Notes under the pieces: generated by a model
The model's input: only the letters and a program-made list of their open reading frames with translations
What the model was told of the DNA's origin: nothing
Database searches by the model: none
Made by a program: the position numbers and the translations under genes
Part shown: positions 24,691 through 36,549 of the stretch, piece by piece
Numbering within the stretch: the stretch's first letter is position 1
Layout: each line of letters starts with the position of its first letter
From: Gautieria morchelliformis
Taxonomy: Eukaryota > Basidiomycota > Agaricomycetes > Gomphales > Gomphaceae
DNA: 64,000 bases
NCBI GenBank assembly: GCA_015179125.1
Contig: WHVA01000168.1
Span: forward strand, 124,001-188,000
Direction of reading: 5' to 3'

Positions 24691-26224
24691 ATGTCGTTCA
24701 TCCATAAATCATCCATCCTTTCCAAACGCCAGAGCCCATACAATGCGTCTGTAGCCCTCTTTGAAGCGTCTTCGAAGCCGACCTCCGAGTCTCCGAGCCG
24801 TCGATCCAACAGGTTGCAAAGCAGATCTCCTGAACGGCCATGCGCTGATGAAAAGAGTCCCCCTAGCTCTTCAAAGTTGGAACTAGACATTGAAGATGCG
24901 GTTGGAGTTTGCGAATCAGAGAGCAATCCAAAACGAGTAATTTCAAGTCGGAAGCGTAAGGAGACGACTTCATCCAAGTCTGTGTCTCCCAGGAAAGTCA
25001 AGGCCATTCGTCTGGCACTTGACGTCCCTCATCCTCCTCCAGAACAATGGCGAGAAACGTACAATGCCATCAAGGAGATGAGAAAGGACGGGGGCGCGCC
25101 GGTCGACGAAATGGGCTGCCACATGGCTGGGGGACCTGTGGAAGATGCTAAAGTTTGTGATGACCCATCTTGACTACTCACTGAGGCGAACGTCCGGTAA
25201 CAGACCAAGAGATTCGTTACGCTGGTCTCATTAATGCTTTCTTCTCAGACGAAGGATGAAGTAACACATTGTGCTGTATCGAACTTACGCACTTCTCTGG
25301 GAGAGTTGACTGTGGAGAATGTATTAGCTGCTGACCAGGCAATCATCTCTGAGGCGATAGGAAAAGTTGGATTTTGGAGGAGAAAAACCCAGTGAGGACT
25401 GTGGTGTTTCAGCATGGTTCGCAGGCCCTAAGATCTGTTGTAGGTATATCAAGCAAGCGGCCCAAAAGATACAGGATGAATTTGGGGGCGAGATACCCAA
25501 CACCGTTGATGGCCTTTGTTCTCTTCCCGGAGTAGGCCCAAAAATGGCATTTCTAGCCTTGCAGGTGCCACTTTGTTAGCGACCAACACAGCCATTGAAA
25601 ATCGCTAACCCCTTTGAAATAGGTCGCGTGGAATCTGTAAGTATTACCATAATTTGGACCATGAACCCTCCAACTTCACTCTGGTGCAGTAACATGGGTA
25701 TCGGTGTGGACGTTCATGTGCATCGTATCACAAACAGGTTAGGATGGCATAAGCCACCTACTAAGGATCCCGAACAGACCCGGTACCTGATACCTTGTTC
25801 GGAGTACTCCCCTCATTAGTACTAATACTATATGAACAGTCTCAATCTTCAATCGTGGCTCCCGACAGACCTCCACGGCGAAATCAACCCTCTTCTTGTT
25901 GGCTTTGGGCAGGTGGACTGCTGCTCTGCTTGCTGCCATGGCACCTACCTTAATGCACTAACACTCCTTGTATAGACCATATGCTTGCCCGTGGGCACTC
26001 GGTGCGACATCTGTACCTTGAGCGCCACGGGTTTGTGCCCAAGTGCCAAAATTAACAAGTCTAAAAGTCGCAAAACAATTGCAAAACGGGCCGCATTGGC
26101 GAAGGTCGCAGTTGAAGTTGGTGGAAGTGTGGTCGGTTCAACTGACGAAGGTCTTAGAGCATCTCTCTTAGAAAAGACTACCGAAGACGGTGAGGAAGGA
26201 GACATCATACAGGATAACTCTTAA
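24691..26224 (+). CDS. NTH1: Endonuclease III-like DNA glycosylase/AP lyase
   Basis: Exons 24691-25152, 25204-25391, 25444-25564, 25623-25636, 25690-25782, 25840-25912 and 25976-26224 close in phase to 399 residues. The N-terminal ~110 residues are Ser/Arg/Lys-rich and may carry mitochondrial ([13 protein letters not shown]) and nuclear signals. The core has [13 protein letters not shown], the HhH motif [10 protein letters not shown] with its catalytic Lys, VDVHVHR with the catalytic Asp, and a 4Fe-4S loop ([11 protein letters not shown]...C, spacing C-X6-C-X2-C-X8-C). It excises oxidised pyrimidines in base excision repair. Exon 4 is only 14 nt. It converges on PRO1, 109 bp away. Confidence 0.92.
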
Positions 26225-26333
26225 AGTAGACGGTAGAGAGTAACTACTGACATCAACCAAGCATGGTAGGGTGACAGGATTCAACCGGAATAAATTTTGG
26301 TATAACAAGTGTAGCCTGCCGATGATAACATGG

Positions 26334-28082
26334 CTACGGAGGTAACCGTATGGTGATATTTTCTACAACATATTCCGAGTCCGCATATCCTAGGAGCTGT
26401 GTGATGTAAGCACTGTGCAAGGAATGGTTATGAGTCTATCAATGCACGCAACCGGGAAACACATACCTTTTAAGGCCCTTGACTCGATTGATTTCCGCCC
26501 AGTTGTAGTTAGCGAGTCCTCGACCAACCTCGACAACGTCCCATCCTTCTTCTTCTTCTTCCGTCTCATTAGGGGTCCGGATTCCACCATCTGCCAGAGT
26601 CTCTGTCACGGTACTGGAACTACTCGAAGGCGTCAACGTCGTGTCATTCATTGACCCTGACCTGGAGAGAGGCTCAAGAGAAGCAATTGAAGAACTCAGG
26701 GACACAGCAGGCAAAAGAGTGGGTGTGCTCGGCTGGGTTATAGGCGAGCCATCGAGATATGTCATATATGGATCTAAAATCCTGGACGGAGCACTATCTC
26801 GATCGTCTGGACCCTTTTTACGCCGCCGCACGGCTATCCGCACGGCTTGTCCAGATGCAAATCCGCCACGGACGTCTACGACCCCAGCTGGGAGGAGCCG
26901 GCCGCCAGAATCACGCCGTGAGAGGACATGATGGGCGCCTGTGTCGATGATCACTGAGCCGGAAGGTGTTAACGTATGAGATGTCCACGATTTAAGGTCT
27001 GGTAAGGGTGTCGGTGAGGGCGTAAACAATGTGTGTGGTGGCCGGGTGGTGGGGGTGCAGGAATGCGAATTATCAGTCGAGACGGGCTCAGACGGAGAAG
27101 CAGCTTGAATTGAGCGGTTATACTCAATGATACTTAGTATATTTTTCGGGTTTTTACTGCTTGTGATGACCGTGGCCGTTCCAGCGCCAGTGGCAATCTC
27201 AGCAGCGATGAGTTTGGTTTCCATGCCTCCAGTACCAAGTTTGGACCCCAAGGATGTGGTGTTGACTGTGGTAGACCGAAGTGAGCCCTCGTGAGCTTGT
27301 TCAGGAATGTGAAGAGAAGACATGCCTTCTGCACGAATTGCACTTATTGAGGATACCACGTCAATAGCCTTGGCAAATGGATCTTTCCGAGGGTTTGCGG
27401 TGTACAGGGCCTCGACATCAGTGAGAAGGAAGAGATAGTCAGCATGCAACATGGACGATGTGATCGCAGAAAGGGTGTCATTATCTCCAAATTTAATTTC
27501 CTGCCAAGCTGGGGTTAAGGCAAAACTCCTAAGGGTGAGGGGTGTACGCACCCGCACAGCAACCGTGTCATTTTCGTTCACGATGGGTATAACACCCATA
27601 TTTAATAATTCGGTTAGAGTGTTCACCGCGTTTAAGTACCTGGACCGCTGAGATTTGATTTAGAGAACACGCATTGAGATACAAGGTGATGTGCAGACCT
27701 CTGAGATATCGCCTCGAGTGATAAGAACTTGAGCAATAGGTTGTCCCAAGTGACCAAAGAGGTCATCCCACAAAGCGATCAAGCGACCTTGACCAATTGC
27801 AGCCAAAGCCTATTCTAACGGCTCGAAAGTCGAGGTATGATGGAGTGTTTGTGGACTTGCCTGGTGACCTGCCAACGTTTTGGGCTTTCCCATCATGTCC
27901 ATTCGTTTCAGGCCGACGCCAATGGCACCCGAACTAACCAGGACGACTCTATGGCCGTCATTTTTCAGGTTCAAAACCGTCTCAACAATAGAGCTTAAAA
28001 TGGATAGCAACGGTTGATGTGTTGCTTCATCAACGATGGACGAGGTTCCCAGCTTTATTACAATCGTATAGCTCCTCTTCAT
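26334..28082 (-). CDS. PRO1: Glutamate 5-kinase with PUA domain
   Basis: Exons 28082-27861, 27809-27699, 27647-26467 and 26412-26334 close in phase to 530 residues. Seen: [10 protein letters not shown] and [16 protein letters not shown] (ATP/substrate loops), [38 protein letters not shown], and a C-terminal PUA domain starting near [15 protein letters not shown] Ser/Thr-rich insert of about 75 residues and a poly-Glu run split the PUA domain, which explains the extra length over yeast Pro1 (428 residues). It makes glutamyl-5-phosphate, the first step of proline synthesis. Intron 27810-27860 has a strong GC donor (CAG then GCAAGT). Confidence 0.93.
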
Positions 28083-29084
28083 GGTACGGCTCGCAGCTCA
28101 AGAGCCAGCCAACGAATCCTGCGGACGATGCTAGGTGGCGTCTTTTGTGTGTGACAAAGCGACAAGATGTCACACTACTGAATTAAAAATGGCGCTGATT
28201 AATTTTAGCAACACGAGACCTGGCGCGGCGCGGGTTTTCACGCGTTTTCACTTTCCACATTGGAAGGGCTAGCACCTCCGATTCTGCGTTTCAAGTTATT
28301 ACCGTAAGAAATGCTTTGCATTTGACGGTCTTCCAGACTCTGATGTCCGGTGAGCCCTCATCTTTACTGTGTGCCAGGCTGAGACATGTGTACGCATCAG
28401 CATCTCGACTTCGCCCAGGTTATGCGTTCAGGGTGAAATTTTAGCCATTCATGAGCTACCCCATGAATTTATCAATGGAATATCACTCACCTCCAGCGGA
28501 TATGAGAACTTTCGCCAACCTTGTTCGCTTCAGCGTGTCCTCCTGAACCTACCGTGACGCTCCGTCGGATTTGTAGAACCAGTTATGAGCAAGTTGGTTT
28601 GTATGCCGTGGATCTCCAGGCAGGATCCATGGCATATAAACAATCTACCCATGGCTGGTTCTAGCCTGTATGTACGAGTGGCAATAAACTATTTGCATGG
28701 CGCTATTTCAAGCTGTCGGGGCCAGGCCGCATAGCGCTATCCAGCTTCACCATGCGTTCACAAAGGGGTATCACGAGCTATGTGGCGCTTTAGACCCACG
28801 CACTGAGCTATGGTGCATTACATATGTGGAGGTTAGCCTATGGCTCTATGCGTACTATTTGATCTAAGTATCAAAATGTATGTATACTTTCCTTTTTTCC
28901 TTGATGTTTCTGCTGGCCCCTATTCCATGATCCCTGCATGCAAATAATACTACATTGTCACATAAATTTCAAGATAAGTAATGCTAGCTAAGTTCTACAG
29001 CTGATATAATCCCTGACACCTTTCTAATGATCACAATCACACTTGCCACTAGTCTCAGACAACAGGCTCTGCCGATAGCCATTG
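28083..29084. other. Intergenic region, no gene recognised
   Basis: About 1 kb between the PRO1 start and the ATG15 stop. It must contain the PRO1 prom. Confidence 0.5.
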
Positions 29085-30708
29085 TCACCACTCGCCTGGC
29101 TCAAGGAACTGGCCATACTCCCAACTGTAACACTCCTGTCAAGTTTCGAAAGACACCTGAGCTTGAAAATTACACAAAACATAATGCTGAGAGTACTTAC
29201 CACGCAGTCGTCTTCAGGTTTAGCTTCAGGCACGGCTGGCTCTTTGGCCACACTTCCGTTGTTATGAGGGTCGTTCCAGTCCTTCGCAAGTAATTTATCG
29301 ACGATGACCTTGATCGGATGAGTCCGTACATCGACGTTCCACTCCCACTTAGTCACTGTGTCGTAGATGATGGACTTGCCCATATGACAACTAGTGATAC
29401 CGCGGCCACCATCAGTATCGAAGGAAGTTACATGGGAAAAAGAACCGACCGGCTCTCCATAGCGTATCCTGCGATCGCGCACGTAGATATTACACCGTTA
29501 CATGTACCCATGGGGATAGGGTCGGCGGTATGGTAAACATGAGTAATATGCTGTGTAGAAGGCTGTCATGATGTCAATGAACCAGCCGTAAATTACGATA
29601 AAAATTGCATACCGGGGATGGCAAGTGGAGTCTGGCCGCCGCCATCTTCTCGCCAGGTGCCTCGAAAGTAACGACGGGCGCTCCAAAGGTGACACCCAGA
29701 AGCGAGGCTAACGCGCCCCCCAAAGAGTGTCCTGGCAAAAAATCAGTTGTGTTTATATGCGAGCACAGGCAAGCTAACCAATAAGCCATATAGTTGAATT
29801 AGGGTACATATATGATACATTGTTATATAAGTTCTAGGGGGAACAGTCAGCGAGTACGATAATTAGAAGAACAGAGTACCACACCGTTCCAATGGGATAA
29901 AAGAGTGTATCCTCCATGAGGCTCGCCTCCAGACAATCTTGATCGCACTTCGATCCACCAGCATAACAACCACACACCGGTTTCCACGTGAAATCAACAC
30001 GCGCGCAACAGCAAGAAAACAATAAGTTATCATTGAGTTTATCTTTCCGCGCCGTTGGCCCTCCACCTCCAAATAATCCGGCCGATGTTCCTTTGATAGA
30101 AATAACTACGGTACTGTTGTCGGCAGTTGTGAAAACATGCCCGCGGAAGCCGTCCTCGTCTTCTTCCCAGCCAAATGGGAAGCTCTGGAAGTAAAAGGAG
30201 CATCTTACTGGTGATGAACATGACACAGGGAGAAACATACGATGTTCCAATTGTGCCCTAGATCATACCACTCGCGTCCATCTCCATTGTTGGGATAAGC
30301 GTAGGCATTGTTTGTCATCTTAGCAAGATGCAATAATGACTCCCTGTTGGTAACGTCTGGCCCGAGAACATCGTCTTCACTCCAAGATAACTCTTCAGGT
30401 TCGTCTTCATCACCCCAAGGAAACGGCTTCATGCGCGCCCGTGCGAACGAAGCGAACGAAGAGGGTCGATGAGTCTTTGTCATGCGCGTCATAAGCGTGT
30501 ACGAGTCTCGAGTGCCATGGATGGTGTTCTGTGAAGACATCTCCTGTGGAACATCTGAGAACAGAATACGGCTCGTATTCGTGGCCACGTGTAGATGTCG
30601 AAGATGAAACGTCAATGGACTCGGACTTGGCTGATATACAAGTGGCACTTGGGTTGTTGTCGCGGAAATGGCAAAGAGAAGCGAAACTAGCAGTGAAGTC
30701 GGCAGCAT
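29085..30708 (-). CDS. ATG15: Atg15 autophagic-body phospholipase (class 3 lipase)
   Basis: Exons 30708-30241, 30184-29885, 29833-29779, 29731-29613, 29550-29450, 29390-29201 and 29135-29085 close in phase to 427 residues. The N-terminal signal-anchor is [17 protein letters not shown]. Atg15 hallmarks follow: [51 protein letters not shown], the nucleophile elbow [11 protein letters not shown] (formed across an intron), [16 protein letters not shown] and [15 protein letters not shown]. The short last exon restores the C-terminal ECYSWEYG motif. The enzyme reaches the vacuole via the multivesicular body route and lyses autophagic bodies. The gene looks intact and is divergent from the PRPP synthetase pseudogene. 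Confidence 0.94.
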
Positions 30709-31168
30709 TTCCTATGGAAATAAGTAGATACGAATGGTCAAGTTGTGTCCTCCTAAGTATGAGGTAGTAAGCCGCCGTTAGTAAGTCATTCGGGCCACGT
30801 GATCATCTCTCATGCCAAGTCATACCCTCTAGGCTCTGGACCTACGGCTGAGCACTTGAGATAAGAGCAGGCGGATTCCTTGCCCCCAAGATGTAAATCA
30901 CTAGGACACCGTAATGGAAGCAATGCGTCACCCAGACGCCGCACTCAATGCAATTGGCAATTGCATTCAGACAGTGTCTGATACTGCAGTTTATCAAGCC
31001 GATGAGAAATCTTGATGCTTTGGGGATGAATTGACAACTACCGGGCCCCACAGGAAACCCCTTGATAAAAATGAGTGAACCATCCTATTTCATCATATAT
31101 ATTTTAGAGGGTTAGAAGCCCTTGTCTTCAACAAGGGAATGAAGCCATAGCAAGGCTAACTCAACAAT
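30709..31168. promoter_or_regulatory. Divergent upstream region of ATG15 and the PRS pseudogene
   Basis: 460 bp between two opposed start codons. No TATA box or repeat stands out; some CT-rich sequence lies near 30860-30900. Promoter role is inferred only from position. Confidence 0.4.
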
Positions 31169-32039
31169 ATGATACACGGTAACAGTATCAAGTTTCTTGC
31201 TGGCTGGTAAGCATTCCCTTGTGCACCCCCAAAACATTTTCCGATGACCCTTTTCAGGCAACAGTCACCCTGCGCTCGCAGAGGAAATGGCCGAGCGGTG
31301 AGCTTATCACTGTTCGAGTACACCGAAATGGACTCGCGGTCCCATCGGTGCCTCCAGGTTAGGCATTCTTCTGACGCCAACCAGTTCTCCAACGGCGCTC
31401 AAAATCACACAGTCGGTCCGCGACGCCGACGTGTTCGTCAACGAATCGTCATCCAGTCTGGCTGCGGCGACGTCAACGACAACCTTATGGAGCTCCTCAT
31501 CCTTATTTCTGCATGCAAGACCGCTTCAGCTCGTCGAATCACCGCTGTCATCCCTTGTTATCCATACGCACGCCGGGACAAAAAGGATCAAAGTAGAGAT
31601 GCTCGGTATCGCTGGGTGCGACCATGTAATCATTATGGATCTGCATGCTGGCCAAATTCAGGGATTTTTCGACATCCCTGATGATAATTTATATTCCGAA
31701 CCCGTTATATTAAAACCCACATAGAAGGTTGGAGAGACGCAATCGTAGTGAGCCCAGATGCTGGGGGCGCCAAACGGTGCGTGCTCTTAGAAGGATGAGT
31801 CCGCTAGTATTCATGCCCAAGCCGGAGCAACTGCTATCGCGGATAAATTAGGCATAGATTTCGCTCTCATTCATCGTAAGAGACGTTCGAGGACACCAGA
31901 TGCGCCTGAGAAAATGGAGCTTCTTGTGGCGATGTCCGGGGCAAGGTTAGCCCTGATCTAATCGCTCGTGACATGAGCTTAGGTCGCCATACTGGTTGAC
32001 GACTTGATCGACATTAGGGCTGATCACAGTAGAGGATTT

Positions 32040-32190
32040 TGTTGGAGTTACAAGCATGACCCTGCCGCGTCCACAAGCACCCACATACGTGGAGCCCTTG
32101 AGACGCGAGTCGGAGTTCCACGGCTTTTCCTCAGTCTTATCACACACTAGTGAGACTGAGCTGACTACTAGTACAGTACAGTTTCCAATA
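32040..32190 (+). repeat. Left LTR of the copia element
   Basis: 151 bp, from TGTTGGAGTTACAAGC to CAGTTTCCAATA. The ends TGTTGG/CCAATA are near-perfect inverted repeats; the canonical CA end has mutated to TA in both LTRs. Confidence 0.95.
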
Positions 32191-32201
32191 GGTTATGGGC
32201 C
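32191..32201 (+). other. Primer-binding site matching initiator-Met tRNA anticodon arm
   Basis: GGTTATGGGCC is complementary to the GGCCCAUAACC anticodon-arm segment of eukaryotic initiator tRNA. Drosophila copia is known to prime from a cleaved half of this tRNA, so the same half-tRNA priming is inferred here. Confidence 0.75.
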
Positions 32202-32286
32202 ATCCGTCCACGCTTTAAGTACCATACTACTGCGCGCGGATCTTCATCACCGATATCTTAGCTGTTTCCGATACTACCTCTCCACG

Positions 32287-33864
32287 ATGGTACTTGAATA
32301 TCATGTCAGGGTGAAGGATTTGGAGAAGCTTACTGAGGGCTCTTGGCTCAAGTGGTCCAGGGAAATGGAATTTTCGTTCCTCGAAGCTGGCCTCATGGGC
32401 TACATCGATGGCTCCCTCGATGAACCGGCCGATCAGAAAAAGTCTGCTGAGTGGCGACTTATCAACTCGCGCATCATCGGCACCCTTGGGAAGCAAGTTG
32501 ATGGTACGCTCCGTCGCCTCTTACTCCCTACCATGTCTGCCAAGGATGCCTGGAACCTCCTCAAACTTCACACCCATCACGGCGGTATGATCTCTAAAAT
32601 TGACGCTCTCACCTTTACTATCGGCGCTAAGTTCGCTGACCTGTCTAAAACTGCCCACACCGTCGCTGAGATCGAGGATGCCGTCTCCAGCATTTACGAT
32701 GAAGGCAGGGCTCCTATGCAGGATGAATACACTGTCCTTGTCCTTATGAATGCGCTTAAGGGGACGAGCCTTGATTGGGTTCGCAAGCACCTCCTTGCGG
32801 TATTCTCGAATGGGAAGTCTAAGTCCGTGCCGTCGAAGAATGAGATCATTGAGACGATCCACCTGGCTGCTCGCGAAAAGATGCACTCCACGACTGATAA
32901 GGTTAACGCCGCTAGGTCCGATCACCGCTCTGCTGTGAAGTGTACCAACTGTGGCCGCAATCACCCTTTCGAGCGATGCTGGAAGAAGGGGGGTGGCGCT
33001 GAGGACAAGGCGCCTGACTGGTTTAAAGAGGCCGAGAAGAAGAGGTCTGACAAGAAGCATAAGAAGACGGAGAAGACTGCGAGAGCCAATGCTGCGAACG
33101 CTACGACCGACTCTAGTAGCAGCGATTCTGACGCTGCCAATGTGGCCTTCGATGTTGACGCATCCCTTGCTGCCGAATCTCGCCTCAATGATGGCTACTA
33201 CTCTTGCACAGCCGTTGATCACGATGTCTCTCCTGTACCTTGCGACCATGCCCATCTAGCTACTGCATCCGTTCCTTCTACTGCATCCGTTCCTTGGTGC
33301 GCTGACTCTGGCTGTACGACCCATGTTTCCCCTGTCCGCTCCGACTTCTCCGATTTCTTCCCTACCACTAGGCGGATCAGACATGTTGGTGGCCAGTACC
33401 TTCCTGCAGCTGGCGTTGGGACGATCCGTCTGTGCTGTGGCAAGGGCAGACGTCTTATTCTGGAGAACACTCTTTATGTCCCTGACGCTTCTCTCCGCCT
33501 CATTTCTGTTGGTCGCCTCGACGACACAGGCTCTGACATCACCTTTCATGGTGGCCGCTGCTCTATAAAAGGACCTACTGGGAAGCTCATTGCTCAAGGC
33601 ACGAAAGTCGGCTCTGACCTGTATTACATCTCTGGCAACCCGTCACCCTTCCATGACAGGGTGAATATAGCTCGCGCCGCTCCTGATCTCGCGACATGGC
33701 ACAGGCGCCTCGGACATCTCAACTACGCCTCTATTATTGAGATGGCGAAGTCTGGCATGGCTCTAGGTGTGCCTGTCGACTTATCCTCTCTCCCCCCCCT
33801 TTGTGAACACTGTGTCCTTGGCAAACAGACAAAGACACCTATTCCCAAAGTCAGAGGGGGGTGA
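32287..33864 (+). CDS. Copia gag, protease and GAG-pre-integrase region
   Basis: It starts at the Met of VLEYHVRVKDLEKLTEG after the leader and encodes about 525 residues. It has a UBN2-like capsid, a short zinc knuckle (CTNCGRNHPFERC, near 32940), a Lys/Ser-rich linker, the protease active site WCADSGCTTH (near 33295) and the HHCC-type GAG-pre-integrase segment ending HRRLGHLNYAS...CEHCVLGKQTKTPI. The frame ends at TGA right after a G6 run (33856-33861), where the next reading frame takes over. Confidence 0.92.
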   Translation: MVLEYHVRVKDLEKLTEGSWLKWSREMEFSFLEAGLMGYIDGSLDEPADQKKSAEWRLINSRIIGTLGKQVDGTLRRLLLPTMSAKDAWNLLKLHTHHGGMISKIDALTFTIGAKFADLSKTAHTVAEIEDAVSSIYDEGRAPMQDEYTVLVLMNALKGTSLDWVRKHLLAVFSNGKSKSVPSKNEIIETIHLAAREKMHSTTDKVNAARSDHRSAVKCTNCGRNHPFERCWKKGGGAEDKAPDWFKEAEKKRSDKKHKKTEKTARANAANATTDSSSSDSDAANVAFDVDASLAAESRLNDGYYSCTAVDHDVSPVPCDHAHLATASVPSTASVPWCADSGCTTHVSPVRSDFSDFFPTTRRIRHVGGQYLPAAGVGTIRLCCGKGRRLILENTLYVPDASLRLISVGRLDDTGSDITFHGGRCSIKGPTGKLIAQGTKVGSDLYYISGNPSPFHDRVNIARAAPDLATWHRRLGHLNYASIIEMAKSGMALGVPVDLSSLPPLCEHCVLGKQTKTPIPKVRGG

Positions 33865-36542
33865 GGGCGCGGAGGCGGCTTGAGAAGGTTTTCTCTGACA
33901 TCACCGGTCCCGAGGTCGTTGGTAGTTCAACTGGTGATAGATATGTTCTTAACTTTATCGATGATTACACGAGCATGTCCTGGATCTTCCTGCTGAAGAA
34001 GAAATCCGATGCAGCCGCTGCTTTCAAGGATTGGTTATCCCTCGTCGAGAGGGAAAGCAACGAACGGGTTCTTATTCTTCGTACCGACAATGGGGGGGAA
34101 TACACATCGGACGTGTTTGAATCATACCTCAAACAAGAAGGCATACGTCATGAAACCACGGCCCCCTATACATCCTCTGAGAATGGGAAGGCGGAACGCT
34201 GCCATCACACCATCATGAACCGGGCCCGAGCCATCAGGTCCGATGCGGGCTTGCCACCCAGCCTGTGGGCTGAATCTGTTAGAGCCGCCGCCTATCTAAA
34301 AAACAGGACTCACACTCGTACTCTCGAGGGGAGGACCCCCTATGAGATGTGGTTCGGGAAACGACCCAACCTCTCCCACCTGCGAGAACTGGGCTGCCGT
34401 GCCTGGGTCCATGTCCCCGGGGACAACCCGAAGATTTACAACCGCTCTATAGAATGTGTGTTAGTCGGCTACTCGGAAACCTCGAAAGCCTACCGCTGTC
34501 TGGAGCGTCTTACTGGAAAGGTCCATGTAACTAGGAATGTTGTTTTTGCTGAAAGCCAGGACTGCCGCCCATGCAATCTTCACCCAGGGGTCGTTGCGAA
34601 CGACTCTGACTTGCCTGCCGTTGAGGATGCATGGTGCAATGATGATTCTCCTGCGGACTTACCTGTCGCTGACACGATTCCTGCTGGCTTACCTCCTGAC
34701 ACGCCTGTCCACCCAGAGCCCCCCGTCGACCCTGATCCGCCTGCAGCCATCCCCCGACGCTCCACCCGTGTCCCTAAAGTCTCCGCGGCTGGGGCTGCCA
34801 TGCGTGGCCTCTCGTATGAGTCGGTGTTGGACTGTGCAATGAAAGTCATGCACACCAGCCCTCGAGGGGGTGTTGATGTCCCCGACGACGTCGTCGGTGT
34901 CCTTGTAGCTAACTCGGATGGCGAGTGGTGCTGCACGGGTGGTGACTCGGACCCAAAATCTTACCATGAGATTCTGACCCGAGCAGATGCCCCTCAATGG
35001 GAGCACAGCATGTCTGAGGAAATGGGGTCTCTGTCCAAACACCAGGTCTGGGATCTCATCCCACGCACGGATGTGCCTGTCGGTCGCCGTGTGATCCCTT
35101 CCAAGTGGGTGTACCTCACGAAGAAAGATGAATCTGGGACTCCGAGGCGTTTCAAATCCCGTGTTGTTGCCAAAGGTTTTGCACAACGCGCTGGCATCGA
35201 TTATACTGACACGTTCGCTCCTGTTACACGCATGGAATCGGTGCGCGCAATCCTGCATATAGGCGCTGCCCTAGACTGGGATATCCACCAGCTAGATATC
35301 AAAACGGCCTTCTTACATGGGGAGCTAGAGGATGAGGTGTACATGGAGCAGCCAGAGGGCCGTGTCGAGAAAGGGAAAGAGTCCTGGGTTTGCTGCTTAA
35401 AAAAGACTCTGTACGGGCTTGTGCAGTCTCCGAGGCTATGGAACGCCAGGCTGAACAAGGCCTTGGTCGAGGAGTGTGGCTTCATGAGGATCGCTGTCGA
35501 CCACTGTGTGTATACACGTACCACCCCCGCCGGTACGTCCATCATGGCTGTCCATGTGGATGACCTATGTGTCACGGCGAGCACTGCGGGTGAGATGAGC
35601 AATCTGAAGTCTGAAATCGGCGCGATTTTCGATCTGGTTGACCTCGGCGATGTTCACCATCTCCTTGGCATTGCTATCACTAGGGACTGTGCTAACAGAA
35701 CCATCTCCCTCTCACAATCCTCGTACATTGAGACCATCACCCGGCGTCTGAACCTCCACCATGCGTACGCCACATACACGCCTCTTGACCATGCCGTTCC
35801 TCTCAGCAAGGACATGTGCCCCTGTACCGAGAAAGAGAAGCGTGCCATGAAAAAGATTCCTTATCTCACCGCTATCGGCTCCTTGATGTACGCTGCAATG
35901 GGCACCCGTCCAGACATTTCCTTTGCAGTCTCCCACTTGAGCCAGTTTAACGCCAACCCTGGTCCGGCACATTGGACGCAGGCCCAGCGTGTTGTTACAT
36001 ACCTGTATACCACTCGCGACGTGTCCCTCATACTGGGCGGGAGGGGTATCTCCCTGGCAGGCTACGTTGACTCTGACTGGGCCTCTGATCGTAATGACTG
36101 GAAATCGATTGCCGGCTATCTCTACTCATTGGGCAGTGGCCCGATCTCTTGGAGCTCTAAGAAACAGCCAACCGTTGCGACGTCTAGCGTCGAAGCTGAG
36201 TACATGGCGTGCAGCTACGCTACAAAAGAGGCTCTGTGGCTGAGAAGCCTCCTCAAACTCATCGGTTTTGAGCAGAAGTCCTCCACCAATATCCAGTGCG
36301 ATAACTTGGGCGCGATCATCCTTACCAAAGATCCAACCTTCCATGCCCGCTCCAAGCACATTGACGTTGCGCATCACTTTCTCCGCGATCGCGTCTCACG
36401 CGGAGAAGTCCACTTTACTCATGTTCCTACGAGAGACAACTCTGCTGATATTTTAACTAAGCCGCTCCCGCGTCCCGCGTTCTCTCACCTTGTTCCTAAG
36501 CTTGGGTTACAGAGGTCGTCTCGCGTCACGGTCACTGCTTGA
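33861..36542 (+). CDS. Copia integrase, reverse transcriptase and RNase H
   Basis: 893 codons open in the -1 frame relative to gag. The frame has no ATG at its start (first codons GTG AGG). The integrase core shows FSDITGPEV, LNFIDDYTSMSW and RTDNGGEY; RT shows SKWVYLTKKDE, DIKTAFLHGELEDEVYMEQP and the catalytic AVHVDDLCV; RNase H shows SSKKQPTVATSSVEAEYMA and the ends SKHIDVAHHFLRDRV and NSADILTKPLP. No internal stop. Expression needs fusion to gag, either by -1 frameshifting on the G6 run or because one G was lost. Confidence 0.93.
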   Translation: MRARRRLEKVFSDITGPEVVGSSTGDRYVLNFIDDYTSMSWIFLLKKKSDAAAAFKDWLSLVERESNERVLILRTDNGGEYTSDVFESYLKQEGIRHETTAPYTSSENGKAERCHHTIMNRARAIRSDAGLPPSLWAESVRAAAYLKNRTHTRTLEGRTPYEMWFGKRPNLSHLRELGCRAWVHVPGDNPKIYNRSIECVLVGYSETSKAYRCLERLTGKVHVTRNVVFAESQDCRPCNLHPGVVANDSDLPAVEDAWCNDDSPADLPVADTIPAGLPPDTPVHPEPPVDPDPPAAIPRRSTRVPKVSAAGAAMRGLSYESVLDCAMKVMHTSPRGGVDVPDDVVGVLVANSDGEWCCTGGDSDPKSYHEILTRADAPQWEHSMSEEMGSLSKHQVWDLIPRTDVPVGRRVIPSKWVYLTKKDESGTPRRFKSRVVAKGFAQRAGIDYTDTFAPVTRMESVRAILHIGAALDWDIHQLDIKTAFLHGELEDEVYMEQPEGRVEKGKESWVCCLKKTLYGLVQSPRLWNARLNKALVEECGFMRIAVDHCVYTRTTPAGTSIMAVHVDDLCVTASTAGEMSNLKSEIGAIFDLVDLGDVHHLLGIAITRDCANRTISLSQSSYIETITRRLNLHHAYATYTPLDHAVPLSKDMCPCTEKEKRAMKKIPYLTAIGSLMYAAMGTRPDISFAVSHLSQFNANPGPAHWTQAQRVVTYLYTTRDVSLILGGRGISLAGYVDSDWASDRNDWKSIAGYLYSLGSGPISWSSKKQPTVATSSVEAEYMACSYATKEALWLRSLLKLIGFEQKSSTNIQCDNLGAIILTKDPTFHARSKHIDVAHHFLRDRVSRGEVHFTHVPTRDNSADILTKPLPRPAFSHLVPKLGLQRSSRVTVTA

Positions 36543-36549
36543 GGGGGTG
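36541..36549 (+). other. Polypurine tract
   Basis: GAGGGGGTG lies directly before the right LTR, at the position of the plus-strand primer in LTR retrotransposons. Confidence 0.8.

Noticed and set aside
20503..31168. Glycosyltransferase, P450 and neighbours as a secondary-metabolite cluster
   Set aside because: No core synthase, transporter or regulator is present; flanking genes are DNA repair, proline synthesis and autophagy.
32521..33255. 244-codon minus-strand frame in copia
   Set aside because: Antisense shadow of gag; no motif.
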